Assembly (NCBI RefSeq): GCF_001941505.1
Contig: NZ_CP009248.1
Location: 2,170,001 to 2,234,000 of the forward strand
Length of the DNA: 64,000 bases
Direction of reading: 5' to 3'
From: Corynebacterium sphenisci DSM 44792
GTDB taxonomy: Bacteria; Actinomycetota; Actinomycetes; Mycobacteriales; Mycobacteriaceae
The stretch's first letter is position 1, and each line of letters starts with the position of its first letter. A program made the translations under genes and the position numbers. Below the pieces are notes generated by a model, which was not told where the DNA came from, ran no database searches, and saw only the letters and a program-made list of their open reading frames with translations. Positions 41,819-50,058 of this stretch are shown in pieces.

Positions 41819-43612
41819 TCACGCCGCCGCCCTGGCCGGCGGCGGGGGGCACGGCCGCCCCGCCGCGGCGGCGGCCACCGCCACCGCAGCCCCCGCAGCC
41901 GCCAACCAGCCGCCCGCCCGTGCCCGGCGCTGCCGCTCCTCCCGCCCGGCCCAGGGGTCGCAGCCGGCGGCCCGCAGCGCCGCCACCGCCACCCACCACG
42001 CCGCCTCCCCCGCCGGCTCCACGCCCCCACCGGCCAGCCGCAACGCCGCCTGCGCGGCGACGACGGCCCGCGTCGCCCGGTCCCCCGCGTCCCGTCCCCC
42101 CAGCAGCAGCGGCCCGTCCGCGTCCGCCGGGTCCGCCTCCGGCACCTCCAGGCGGGGCAGCTGCCCCGCCTGGAGGCGCACCACCACCGGCCGCGGCAGG
42201 GGCGGCCCACCCACCAGCACCGGCGGCGGGGTCACGTCCGCCCACCCGCGCAGCCCCGCCTGCACCACCACACGCGGCGCGACCGGGGCAGGTGCAGGTG
42301 CAGGTGCAGGTGCAGCGGCGGCCGGCGGGGGCGGTGGCGCGGCCGGCGGTGCAGGGGCAGGTGCAGGCGGCGGCGGGGGCGGGGGCGTGGCCGGCGCGGG
42401 TCCAGGGGCGGCCTGCGGTGCAGGGGCGGCCTGCGGTGCAGGGGCGGGCGGCGGCGACGCCGGGGCGCCCCCGGCGACCCCGAAGCCACCACCACCACCG
42501 GCCGGGGCGGTGGCCACCCCGCCCCGCCCGGCGATACCCGCCCGCCGCCGGTAGGCGGCGGCATCACCACCGGCCCACGCCGCGGCCGCCGCCTCGACGC
42601 GGGTCAGCACCCGCCCCCGCCCCCGCTCCGCCTGCGCATCCTCCAGCAGCCCCACCACCGGGTCGCCGGGGTCCGTGCTCCAGACGGCCAGCGGCGGGGA
42701 ATCCCAGTCGCCATAGATTCCCCCGCACCCCGGCTCATGGCCCACCCCCGACCGCGACGACGCGCCGCCCGGCCGGCGGAAAACCGGGCAGCCGCAGGCG
42801 TCCGTGCCGCTCTCCGTCCACCCGCACTCGGCCAGGATCGCGGCCCAGGGGGTCGCCTCCGCCCACGCGCGGACGCGGGGGTCGAACCCCGGCCTGGCCG
42901 GGGTGACCGGGGTGGCCGGCGCGGCCGGCGGCCGGGCCCGCCCCACCACCGCCCGGCGGGGCCGCCGCCGGGCCTCCCGCACCCGGTCCAGGGCCTCCAG
43001 CAGCCACCGAGGGGCGGGCATGACCTCGGCGGGCGGGTGACCGGTGGACCAGCGGTAGGGGCCCTCCGCCCGCTCGTGGGGCGGGCACGCCGCCCAGCCG
43101 CTATGGCACTTCACGTCCACGCCGGGGGCGACCTCCACCGTCCCCGGCAGGTCGTCCACGGCGCAGTCCTCGGGAAGCCTCACCCACGCGTGGCACCCTC
43201 CCCGGTGCCGCCACCCCCCGGTGCGAGGGTCGCGCGCGCCCGGCGTCTCCACCGTGGCCGGCAGCACCTCACCGGCGGCGGTGCCCATCGCATCGAGCTT
43301 GGCCCGCGCCTCGACGGTATCCACGTCCACCACCACCAATCGGCCGGGGCCGGGGACGACCCCCAGGCCGGGGCGAATACCGCGGCGCACCGCCTCATGC
43401 AGCCATGCGCGCAGCTCGTCCGGGCGGGTGGTATGTGCGTGCCAGCCGGACGGGCCGGCGGGGGCCGGGCGCGCGTCCAAGGGGACTTTCGCCCTGGCCG
43501 GCGGCGCGGCGCGGTCAGTGAGCACCACGGCCAAGCCCATGCCGAGAAGCACCTGGGCGGTCGCCCACGCCTCGGCGGCCGCGGCGGCGGGGGTGGTAAC
43601 GGGGGTAGTCAT
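41819..43612 (-). CDS. Bifunctional primase/polymerase (prim-pol, AEP superfamily)
   Basis: A 597-residue replication protein. The archaeo-eukaryotic primase triad can be read: motif I RLVVVDVDT (Asp96, Asp98), motif II GGCHAW (His141) and motif III GVDVKC (Asp166) followed by the GWAACPP segment, as in PF09250-type prim-pol domains. A Cys-rich patch near residues 270-310 may bind zinc. Residues ~385-490 are a Pro/Ala linker encoded partly by a GCAGGT hexamer run (about 42290-42315). ATG 43612 has AAAGG upstream and directly follows the iteron region. Prim-pol initiators are used by AICEs and some satellites. Confidence 0.85.
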   Translation of the reverse strand: MTTPVTTPAAAAAEAWATAQVLLGMGLAVVLTDRAAPPARAKVPLDARPAPAGPSGWHAHTTRPDELRAWLHEAVRRGIRPGLGVVPGPGRLVVVDVDTVEARAKLDAMGTAAGEVLPATVETPGARDPRTGGWRHRGGCHAWVRLPEDCAVDDLPGTVEVAPGVDVKCHSGWAACPPHERAEGPYRWSTGHPPAEVMPAPRWLLEALDRVREARRRPRRAVVGRARPPAAPATPVTPARPGFDPRVRAWAEATPWAAILAECGWTESGTDACGCPVFRRPGGASSRSGVGHEPGCGGIYGDWDSPPLAVWSTDPGDPVVGLLEDAQAERGRGRVLTRVEAAAAAWAGGDAAAYRRRAGIAGRGGVATAPAGGGGGFGVAGGAPASPPPAPAPQAAPAPQAAPGPAPATPPPPPPPAPAPAPPAAPPPPPAAAAPAPAPAPAPVAPRVVVQAGLRGWADVTPPPVLVGGPPLPRPVVVRLQAGQLPRLEVPEADPADADGPLLLGGRDAGDRATRAVVAAQAALRLAGGGVEPAGEAAWWVAVAALRAAGCDPWAGREERQRRARAGGWLAAAGAAVAVAAAAAGRPCPPPPARAAA

Positions 43613-43642
43613 GTCGAACAGCCTTTCGAGGTAGGGGGGCGG

Positions 43643-43675
43643 GCGGAAGGCAAGCGGAAGGCAAGCGGAAGGCAA
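43643..43675 (+). repeat. Three direct iterons GCGGAAGGCAA
   Basis: Three perfect back-to-back copies of an 11-base unit (43643, 43654, 43665), nearest the primase start. Confidence 0.9.
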
Positions 43676-43880
43676 GAATCTGTTTTTCCTTCCGGGGTGT
43701 TTCCCCAGTACAGCAGGGGTTTTTGGCGGGGGGCGGAAGGCAAGGAAGGTAAATCCGGGCGAACTCCCCTCTACGAGGAATCGGCGGGGTTGTTTTTTCG
43801 CTGTGGAGGGACTTTTGGGGATTTTGCCTTCCTCGCCTTCCGCCAGGGGGTAAAAATGCCCTTTGAACAGGGGTTATGGG

Positions 43881-43943
43881 GCGGAAGGCAACGCGGATTT
43901 TTGCCTTCCGCTTGCCTTCCGTGCCTTCCCGCTTGCCTTCCGC
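43881..43943 (-). repeat. Iteron cluster, mostly inverted orientation
   Basis: One GCGGAAGGCAA (43881) followed by TTGCCTTCC at 43901, 43912 and 43933 plus a one-mismatch GTGCCTTCC at 43921, abutting the helicase stop. Confidence 0.85.
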
Positions 43944-43947
43944 CGGG

Positions 43948-45744
43948 TCAGCGGGAGATGGGGAAGGGGCGCGGCGCGGCCTCCGCAGGCGGGGGGGTGC
44001 GCTCGGCGATCCACTCCCGCGCGGCAGGGGTGGCCTCGACGTGCCCCCACCTCACGGCATCCCGCGCAGCCTCCAGCAGCTCCCGCCCCGCGGGGGTGAG
44101 GGCGATGCCGGTGAGGGAAGCCCGCTGCCGCCCCGCGCTGGGCACGTGCCCGCAGCGCAGCTCGCGGGCGAGCATGGAGCCGGCGGTGCGCGACGTGTTG
44201 GGCGCGGCCCGCCGCAGGGTCGTGTCGCGGGCGCGCCAGGTCTGCCAGAGGGCGTAGGCCACGGCGACGGGGATTTCCGCCTCGGCCGCCGCGTGGTCCG
44301 CGAGGCCGAACGTCTCGTGCGCGAACTCCGCGAACGGGCTGGCGTCGGCCTGCGCCTCGCGGGTGGCGGCCACCACCACCGGCGGCTCGTCCAGCCGGCA
44401 GCCGCGGGCCACGTAGTCGCGCCAGCCGCCGACTGCCCAGGCGAGGATGGCGGCGCGCTCTCGGGGGGTGGCGAGCTCCGCCGCCAGGTGGGGGTCGGGC
44501 GGCAGGTCACCGGGGCGCCACGACGGGTCGCTGCGGTCGCGGAAGCTCGCGGGCCAGCTGATTTCGCGGTAGCGGCGCCAAAACCCGCCGTCGCCGGCGG
44601 GGATGCGTGGGCGGTGGTTGGTGGCCACCACAAGGGTGTGCGTAGGCGACCAGCTCACCGCGCGCTCGTACTTCTGCGCGGCGGTGAGCTGGTCACCGCC
44701 GGTGAGCCGCTTCAACGCGGCCGCATTCCACGCGCCCTCGGTCTCGGTGGCGACCGCCCACCGCGCCCCGCGCAGCGGGACCAGCATGTGCTCGCGGGCG
44801 TCGCCCGCGACTACCGCCGGGTCGAGGGTCGCGGCGAGGCCGCCGAGCGCGCCCGCCACCGCCTCCACGAACACGCTTTTGCCGTTGGCGCCGTCCCCCA
44901 CCAGCACCGGCAACACGTCCGTCTTTTCGGCCCCCTGCACCGCCACCCCAACCAGCCGGGCGAGGTAGTCGCGCATCGCGGGGTCGGGCTGCGTCTCCTC
45001 CACGAAGCGCGCCCACCGCGAACCGGGCAGGGCGTCGGGGTCGTAGGCGGCGGCGGCGCCGCGGGTGACCAGCAACGCGGGGTCCGGGGCCGCGACGCGG
45101 ACGGGTGCGGCCGGGTCGGTGGCGAGATGCAGGTAGGCGCCGCCGGCGGTGGCGACCACGCCGGGGGCGGCGTCGAAGGCGGCGCGGTCGCGGCGGATGC
45201 GGGGGTGGGTTTCCAGCAGCGCGGCTGCCGCGGCGGTGCGTCGCTGCGACTCCATCCACGGCACCTGGGCGAGGGGCCGCCACGGGGCGTGGTCATCGGC
45301 CCACACGTAGCGGTCGCAGTCGGGGTTGTCGGGGTCGGCCGGCTCGATTTCCCCGGCGTCCAGCGCCGCGTCACGGGCCTCCGCGGCGCGGCTTTTCGCG
45401 GTGATCGGCTCGTAGACCTCGATGTGCGGGCCCACCGCCGCGCCGTCGTCGGTGTAGCGGCGGTGGGTGAGGGCGGCGATTCCGCTGGTCAGGGCGTCGG
45501 GGCGGTCCTGCCACACGGTACCGTCCCAGACGAGCGCGACGCCGCGGCCGGCGTCGTAGACCAGGGCCCCGTCCAGGGCGGCGGCGACTGCGCTGGCGAC
45601 CGCCGCTTCGGTCGCCTCGACGCTGGCGACGCGGCGGGGGTACGGCATGGTGGTGCGTGCGTGGAAGGTGGCCGGCGCGGCGGTGGGGTCGGCGGCGGCG
45701 AAGAGCGCCGCCGGCGGGGTGGATGAGGGACGGTAAACGCCCAT
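43948..45744 (-). CDS. SF3 helicase, phage/plasmid P4-D5 primase family
   Basis: A 598-residue replication helicase. Residues ~195-270 form a D5_N-type domain, Walker A is GDGANGKS (283-290), the B region ARWAVATETEG (328-337), motif C HTLVVATNHRPR (369-380) and the arginine finger GFWRRYREI (387-395). A winged-helix-like C terminus (about 500-580) is typical. ATG 45744 has AGGAG 10 bases upstream. It precedes the candidate origin and the prim-pol gene on the same strand, so helicase and primase are separate polypeptides here rather than fused as in P4 alpha. Confidence 0.9.
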   Translation of the reverse strand: MGVYRPSSTPPAALFAAADPTAAPATFHARTTMPYPRRVASVEATEAAVASAVAAALDGALVYDAGRGVALVWDGTVWQDRPDALTSGIAALTHRRYTDDGAAVGPHIEVYEPITAKSRAAEARDAALDAGEIEPADPDNPDCDRYVWADDHAPWRPLAQVPWMESQRRTAAAAALLETHPRIRRDRAAFDAAPGVVATAGGAYLHLATDPAAPVRVAAPDPALLVTRGAAAAYDPDALPGSRWARFVEETQPDPAMRDYLARLVGVAVQGAEKTDVLPVLVGDGANGKSVFVEAVAGALGGLAATLDPAVVAGDAREHMLVPLRGARWAVATETEGAWNAAALKRLTGGDQLTAAQKYERAVSWSPTHTLVVATNHRPRIPAGDGGFWRRYREISWPASFRDRSDPSWRPGDLPPDPHLAAELATPRERAAILAWAVGGWRDYVARGCRLDEPPVVVAATREAQADASPFAEFAHETFGLADHAAAEAEIPVAVAYALWQTWRARDTTLRRAAPNTSRTAGSMLARELRCGHVPSAGRQRASLTGIALTPAGRELLEAARDAVRWGHVEATPAAREWIAERTPPPAEAAPRPFPISR

Positions 45745-45792
45745 GGTAAGGTAGCTCCTGTAGCTATTTGGGCGGCTTTCGGGCTGCTCACC

Positions 45793-45826
45793 CCCCGCAT
45801 CGGTGGCAGCCGATGCGGGGGTTTTT
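45793..45826 (+). terminator. Perfect plus-strand terminator upstream of the helicase
   Basis: CCCCGCATCGG-TGGCAG-CCGATGCGGGG followed by GTTTTT: an 11-bp perfect stem, 6-base loop and T-run. It points against the surrounding minus-strand genes, between the helicase start and the next stop. Confidence 0.8.
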
Positions 45827-45856
45827 CTTCGCCCGAATGCCAGGGGGGGCTGGGGG

Positions 45857-46141
45857 TCAGGCGGCCTTGCGGCGGGGCGCGCGGCGGCGGCCGCGGGTGG
45901 TGGCCTCGACGGCCCGCACCCCGCGCAGGGACCGGGGGGTGGGGTGGCCGGCGGTGAGGCCGAGGACGGCGGCGCGCTCGTGGGCGTCGCTGTAGGCGGC
46001 GCACGCGTCGCGGAGGGCGTCGTAGGCGGCCTCGACCTCGCCGGGGCCGGCGTCAAGGCCGGCGAGGGTGGCGGCGACCACCTCGGCGGCGCGGGCGGCG
46101 GGGTCGGCGTGCTGGTCGTGCTGGTCGTGGTGCTCGGTCAT
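45857..46141 (-). CDS. Small unknown protein of the element
   Basis: A 94-residue protein I do not recognise. It begins with a His/Asp-rich segment (MTEHHDQHDQHADP), continues as an amphipathic helix pair (about residues 15-60), and ends in a strongly basic tail (RGRRRAPRRKAA), which suggests nucleic-acid binding. It lies between the excisionase-like gene (47 bases) and the helicase (112 bases) on the same strand, as control genes do in satellites. Confidence 0.55.
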   Translation of the reverse strand: MTEHHDQHDQHADPAARAAEVVAATLAGLDAGPGEVEAAYDALRDACAAYSDAHERAAVLGLTAGHPTPRSLRGVRAVEATTRGRRRAPRRKAA

Positions 46142-46188
46142 GGGTTTTCTCCTGGGGGTAGGGCGGGCCGTGGCCCGCGGTGGGGGGG

Positions 46189-46425
46189 TTAGGCGGCGGG
46201 CTGCGGGGCGTCCGCGAGGGCCGCGGCGAGGGCGTCGTCATCGAGGCCGAGGGCGTCGATGATCGGGCGCGTGGGCCAGCGGACCGCGGTACCGACGCGG
46301 ATGGGCATCACCGTGCCCTCGGGCGTGGCGACCCCTTCGTTGCGCCACGTGCGCACGTACAGGGTCTGCCGTGAGACTCCGAGGACGCGCGCAGCCTGTG
46401 CGGTGGAGAGGGTCGGGGGGGTCAT
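46189..46425 (-). CDS. HTH excisionase-like DNA-binding protein
   Basis: A 78-residue protein with an AlpA/MerR-type winged helix-turn-helix: STAQAARVLGVSRQTLYV (about residues 6-23) then RVGTAVRWPTRPIIDAL, the wing and second helix typical of excisionases. ATG 46425 has AGGAGG upstream, and a TATATT -10 candidate is at 46464-46469. It is divergent from the integrase, the expected xis/int arrangement, and probably controls excision or the early operon. Confidence 0.75.
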   Translation of the reverse strand: MTPPTLSTAQAARVLGVSRQTLYVRTWRNEGVATPEGTVMPIRVGTAVRWPTRPIIDALGLDDDALAAALADAPQPAA

Positions 46426-46662
46426 GGGGGTGTCCTCCTGGTCGGGTAACGGGCGTAACACGCAATATAGCCCCGCTCCCCCACCCCCTTATGGGGCTGT
46501 CGCGCCGGTAGCGCACCCCGGCGCGGGGGTAGCGCGACCCGGTATCATCCCGGCGCGCTAAAATGGTCCCCTGACCAGCGCGGACGTACTGTGACGAATA
46601 TCACTCCGCCTACTTCCGGTAGCACGCCCCGTACCGCGCCCCGTATCGCGTGAGGAGCGCCC
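46426..46662. promoter_or_regulatory. xis-int divergent control region
   Basis: Contains the xis-side TATATT (46464-46469) and int-side TAAAAT (about 46559-46564) -10 candidates. GTA motifs recur at 46508, 46529 and 46542, then at exact 12-base steps at 46619, 46631 and 46643 (GTAGCACGCCCC, GTACCGCGCCCC, GTATCGCG), echoing the 12-base array at 41266-41330. Confidence 0.5.
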
Positions 46663-47829
46663 TTGGCCCGCGGCCGCCCACCCCTCCCCCCAGGCAGCAT
46701 CGGCACCTGTCGCACCGTGCCGGCCCCCGGCGGGGGTTTTCAGGCCCGCGGGCAGGTGCGCCGCCGCGACGGCTCCCGCGTGCGCGTGAGCCGCACCCGC
46801 GCGTCCCGCGCGGCGGCGGGAATCGCGTGGCGGCAGGCGGCGGTGGAGGAGGCCGCGCGGACGCGATACGGGGACACCGCCGGCGGGGACGCCGCCGGGC
46901 TCACCGACGCGTCCACCGTGGTCGAGCTGGTGGGGGCGTGGCTGGACTCCCGCGAGGGCGACCTGTCCCCCGCCAGCCGGCGAATTTACCGCGCGGCTTT
47001 GGACCATCAAATAGCCCCCTACCTGGGAGATTTGGTGCTGCGGGAGGTCGGGCCGCGCGCCGTCCAGGCCGCCGCCGACCGCATGACGCCCCAATCGTGG
47101 CGGCGGGCGCGGGTGGTCCTGCGCGGCGCGTGGCAGTGGGGGCTGCGGATGGAGGTCGTGGCGCACGACCCGATCACCCCCACCACCCCACCCCGCGTCC
47201 CCGCCCGTGACCCCCAGGCCCTCACCCCCGGCGAGGTCCGCGACACCATCGCCGCGGTGGCGGCGCGCACCAATGACCCCGACATCCCCGGCCCCCGCCC
47301 CCGCCACCCGTGGCTGGGGGCGCTTTGCGTGGTCCTGCTTGGCACCGGCCTGCGGGTGTCGGAGGCCACCGCGATGCGGTGGGGCGACCTGGACCTTGAC
47401 GATGACGCTGCCCCGTCCCTCCTGGTGCGGCCCGTAAAGACCCGCCACGGCACGCTGGCCCGCCGACGCCGGGTGGTCCTCCCCCGCTACGCCGCCGCCA
47501 CCCTGCGGGAGTGGCGGCCGGCGGGGGCTGACCCCGCTGCCCCGGTGTGGGCCACGTCGGCGGGCACGGCCGTGGCCCCCGGTGCGGTGCACCGCGCGAT
47601 GCGCGCGGTGGCCGCCTACGCCGCCCAGCGGGGCCTGCCCTACCCCGACCCCGCCCCCACCCCCCACGCGTTCCGGCGGACGGTGGCGACGGCGGTGGCC
47701 GGCGACGATCTGCGCGCCGCAGCCGCGCAGCTGGGGCACGCGAAAATCAGCACCACGGAGGCGCACTACGCCGAGCGGCTGGTCGAGGTGGACGTGGCCG
47801 CCGCGTTGGATGAATATTTTGCCACTTAA
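46663..47829 (+). CDS. int: Tyrosine integrase
   Basis: A 388-residue phage-type integrase. Catalytic residues: Arg231 (GTGLRVSEA), Lys near 259 (VKTRHG), His335 and Arg338 (HAFRRT), His359 (LGHAKI) and nucleophile Tyr369 (AHYAERL). The N-terminal ~80 residues form an arm-binding domain and ~85-180 the core-binding domain. TTG 46663 is chosen because GAGGAG lies 5 bases upstream. The gene ends 62 bases before the tRNA-Thr 3' end, the classical position next to attR. Confidence 0.94.
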   Translation: MARGRPPLPPGSIGTCRTVPAPGGGFQARGQVRRRDGSRVRVSRTRASRAAAGIAWRQAAVEEAARTRYGDTAGGDAAGLTDASTVVELVGAWLDSREGDLSPASRRIYRAALDHQIAPYLGDLVLREVGPRAVQAAADRMTPQSWRRARVVLRGAWQWGLRMEVVAHDPITPTTPPRVPARDPQALTPGEVRDTIAAVAARTNDPDIPGPRPRHPWLGALCVVLLGTGLRVSEATAMRWGDLDLDDDAAPSLLVRPVKTRHGTLARRRRVVLPRYAAATLREWRPAGADPAAPVWATSAGTAVAPGAVHRAMRAVAAYAAQRGLPYPDPAPTPHAFRRTVATAVAGDDLRAAAAQLGHAKISTTEAHYAERLVEVDVAAALDEYFAT

Positions 47830-47873
47830 TCGCCATTTTTACCCGAACGGGCGACTACCTCACCGACTGTCAG

Positions 47874-47893
47874 CGCTCTGAACTGGGGTGATG
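47874..47893 (+). repeat. Candidate integrase arm site, right copy
   Basis: CGCTCTGAACTGGGGTGATG abuts the tRNA repeat and matches CGCTCTGACCTGCGATGATG at 39044-39063 at 17 of 20 positions. In the circular form the two copies would flank the attP core as direct repeats. Confidence 0.45.
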
Positions 47894-47967
47894 GAGCCGG
47901 AGACGGGGGTCGAACCCGCAACCATCCGCTTACAAGGCGGGCGCGCTACCAGTTGCGCCACTCCGGC
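47892..47967 (-). tRNA. tRNA-Thr (anticodon TGT)
   Basis: Minus-strand cloverleaf: acceptor GCCGGAG/CTCCGGC, D-stem GCGC/GCGC, anticodon loop CTTGTAA (anticodon TGT), T-arm GCGGG-TTCGACC-CCCGT, discriminator T and encoded CCA. Its 3' half (47894-47928) is the copy supplied by the integrated element. The gene lies between int and thrE. Confidence 0.92.
47894..47928 (-). repeat. attR: element-supplied tRNA-Thr 3' end
   Basis: Matches attL (38994-39028) at 31 of 35 positions and restores a complete tRNA. It adds an encoded CCA that the displaced copy lacks. Confidence 0.8.
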
Positions 47968-48049
47968 GACCGCGCCGCGGGGGCTGCCCCGCCGCGCTGG
48001 GGGCAATGCTACAAGGGCGGTTTAGACTACCGGCGGGAAGGAGGCGCCG

Positions 48050-49540
48050 ATGCCGATCCGGGACTGGCTGCGCGGGCCCCGGGCCACCGTGGACGTGGTC
48101 CGGGCGGCCGCCGCCCCGCTGCCCCTGGCCCCGATCGACTACACCGATCCGGACCAGGTCACCGACGTGCTGGACCTCGCCGCGCGGATCGGCGGGGAGC
48201 TGCTGGCCTGCGGCACCGGCAACCGGGACACCGAGGTGCAGCTCAAGGCGGTCACCGCCGCCTTCGGGCTGACCCGGGTGCAGGTGGACATCACCTTCAC
48301 CTCGGTGACCGTCTACCACCTGATCGGCGCCCGCCGGCTGCCGGTGACCGCGCTGCGGGTGGTGGACTCCACCACCCTGGACTTCCACCGCCTGGAGCGG
48401 GTGGACTCCCTGCTGCGCCGGATCAGCGGCGGCACGGTGTGCCTGGCCGACGCCCTGGCCGAGATGGCCGAGATCGAGGGGGCCCCGCCGAAGCACCGGA
48501 TGCGGGTGGTCTACTCCGGTTGGGCGATGATGGCCGCGGCGGTGTCGGTGCTGCTGGGCTCGAATCTGCCGGTGGCGGCGGTGACCATGGTGGTCACCCT
48601 GGCCATCGTCACCGCGATGGGCGCGCTGGCGCTGCGCGGGCTGCCCGCCTTCTTCCAGAACGCCGCCGGCGGGTTCATCGCCGCCACCGCCGCGGCCGCC
48701 GCCTTCGAGATCGCCGCCCAGCTGGGCTACGCGCTGCCGCCCTCGCGGGTGGTCGCCTCCGGGATCATCGTGATGCTCGCCGGGCTGACCCTGGTGCAGG
48801 CGCTGCAGGACGGGATGACCGGGGCCTCGGTGACCGGCTCCGCCCGCTTCTTCGACACCATGCTGCTCACCGGCGGGATCATCGGCGGGATCGCCTTCGG
48901 CTTCGAGCTCGCCGCCCTGGTCGGGATCACCCTGCCCACCCTGGACGCCGCCCCCGCCCCGGGCCTGGCCCAGGCCACGGTGAAGGTGGTGGCCGGGGTG
49001 ATCGCCACGATGAGCTTCACCCTGGCCTGCCAGGGCGGCCGCCGGGCGGTGGCCGTCTCCGGGACGACCGCGCTGCTCGGCTCGATGCTCTACTACTACC
49101 TGCTGCTGCCGGTGGGCCTGGGCCCGGTGGCCGGGGCGGCGGTGGCGGCGACCGCGGTGGGCCTGGCCGGCGGCCTGCTCTCCCGCCGGGCGGCGATTCC
49201 GCCGCTGGTCACCGCGGTGGCCGGGATCACCCCCTTCCTGCCCGGCATGGCCATCTACCGGGGCCTGTACTCGATGCTGCACGAGCAGACCCTGATGGGC
49301 TTCACCGCCCTGGCCACCGCCCTGGCCACCGCCTCCGCACTGGCCGCGGGCATCGTGCTCGGCGAATGGGTGGCCCGGCAGCTGCGCCGGCCGCGGGTGC
49401 TCACCCGGGCCGGGGACATCATCCGGCCCCGGGTACGCCGCCGCCGGGATCCGGGCGCCGCGGCCCGCCGGGCCGCCCGCCGCGACGCCCGGGCCGCGGG
49501 CCGGCCCCGCGGGCCCCGGCACCGGCGCCACCGCGGCTGA
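48050..49540 (+). CDS. thrE: Threonine/serine exporter ThrE
   Basis: A 496-residue ThrE: N-terminal domain (about residues 1-165; ACGTGNRDTEVQLKAVTAAF is characteristic), then about ten transmembrane segments in ThrE/ThrE_2 halves, and a basic C-terminal tail (about 440-496) not seen in the short family members. It exports L-threonine and L-serine, driven by proton motive force. AGGAGG precedes the ATG. The neighbouring tRNA-Thr is a coincidence of order as far as can be seen. Confidence 0.92.
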   Translation: MPIRDWLRGPRATVDVVRAAAAPLPLAPIDYTDPDQVTDVLDLAARIGGELLACGTGNRDTEVQLKAVTAAFGLTRVQVDITFTSVTVYHLIGARRLPVTALRVVDSTTLDFHRLERVDSLLRRISGGTVCLADALAEMAEIEGAPPKHRMRVVYSGWAMMAAAVSVLLGSNLPVAAVTMVVTLAIVTAMGALALRGLPAFFQNAAGGFIAATAAAAAFEIAAQLGYALPPSRVVASGIIVMLAGLTLVQALQDGMTGASVTGSARFFDTMLLTGGIIGGIAFGFELAALVGITLPTLDAAPAPGLAQATVKVVAGVIATMSFTLACQGGRRAVAVSGTTALLGSMLYYYLLLPVGLGPVAGAAVAATAVGLAGGLLSRRAAIPPLVTAVAGITPFLPGMAIYRGLYSMLHEQTLMGFTALATALATASALAAGIVLGEWVARQLRRPRVLTRAGDIIRPRVRRRRDPGAAARRAARRDARAAGRPRGPRHRRHRG

Positions 49541-49562
49541 GCCCGGCCCGCGCGGGCCGGGC
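49541..49562 (+). terminator. Palindrome after thrE
   Basis: GCCCGGCCCGC-GCGGGCCGGGC, a perfect 22-base palindrome directly after the thrE stop; no T-run. Confidence 0.45.
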
Positions 49563-49622
49563 CGGGTTCCGGCGGCGCTGGTACACTGGTGAAGTTGCAC
49601 CGCAGCCCAACCAGGAGGATTC

Positions 49623-50057
49623 GTGCCGCCGAAGGTCACCGACACCCGCACCGCCCAGAACGAGGCCCTCGTCAAGGTCGAGGAACGCACCGCCGCGGGG
49701 GCGCGGAAGATCGTCGCGTCGCTGGCGGAGGACTTCCACGACTGCGTGACCCTGATGTGCATGCTCGGCGTGGAGCCGGAGGGCCTGGACTACCAGCGGG
49801 TGCACGCCGAATGGCTGGCGGAGAACGCCCCGAAGCCGGCGAAGCGCACCCGCAAGTCCACGAAGAAGACCGCCAAGCGGGCCACCAAGACCACCGCGAA
49901 GAAGACCACCGCGAAGAAGGCGGCGGCGAAGAAGACCACCGCCAAGAAGGCCACCGCCAAGAAGACGACCGCGAAGAAGACCGCCGCCAAGAAGGCCACC
50001 GCGAAGAAGACCGCCGCCACGAAGGCGTCCGCGAAGAAGACCGCCGAAGAGGCCTGA
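49623..50057 (+). CDS. Histone H1-like basic protein with KKTTAKK repeats
   Basis: A 144-residue protein with a folded N-terminal domain (about residues 1-75) and a Lys/Ala/Thr tail of some 65 residues built from TAKK-type units (about 79-140), as in eukaryotic H1 tails and actinobacterial nucleoid proteins. It probably binds DNA or RNA. GTG 49623 has AGGAGG upstream and a TACACT -10 lies at 49582-49587. otsA starts 1 base after its stop. A gene of this position between thrE and otsA is known in C. glutamicum, function unproven. Confidence 0.8.
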   Translation: MPPKVTDTRTAQNEALVKVEERTAAGARKIVASLAEDFHDCVTLMCMLGVEPEGLDYQRVHAEWLAENAPKPAKRTRKSTKKTAKRATKTTAKKTTAKKAAAKKTTAKKATAKKTTAKKTAAKKATAKKTAATKASAKKTAEEA

Positions 50058-50058
50058 G

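Larger units (their letters stand above)
43613..43947. other. Candidate replication origin with inverted iterons
   Basis: A 335-base non-coding gap between the helicase and primase genes. GGAAGGCAA occurs exactly at 43645, 43656, 43667, 43735 and 43883, and its complement TTGCCTTCC at 43824, 43901, 43912 and 43933, with further one-mismatch copies (e.g. 43744, 43833, 43921). Runs are spaced 11 bases apart. The flanking arrays point toward each other around an AT-richer middle (about 43681-43880) with several T-runs. This layout matches iteron-type origins bound by an element-encoded initiator. Confidence 0.7.
38994..47928. mobile_element. Integrated replicating element in tRNA-Thr
   Basis: About 8.9 kb bounded by the 35-base tRNA-Thr repeats. 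Contents in order: serine recombinase, two unknown genes, a non-coding repeat region, prim-pol primase, iteron cluster, SF3 helicase, a small protein, an HTH excisionase-like protein and a tyrosine integrase beside the intact tRNA. There are no capsid, terminase, portal, lysis, TraB/FtsK or relaxase genes, so it resembles a phage satellite, an AICE-like element using a prim-pol initiator, or an integrated plasmid. The integrase-tRNA arrangement and repeats are seen directly; class is inference. Confidence 0.8.

Noticed and set aside
43643..43943. A possible CRISPR array from the GGAAGGCAA repeats
   Set aside because: Units are 9-11 bases, partly contiguous and in both orientations, without uniform spacers, and no cas genes are near. 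They fit iterons.
38994..47928. A prophage
   Set aside because: No capsid, portal, terminase, tail or lysis genes in 9 kb; only integration and replication functions.
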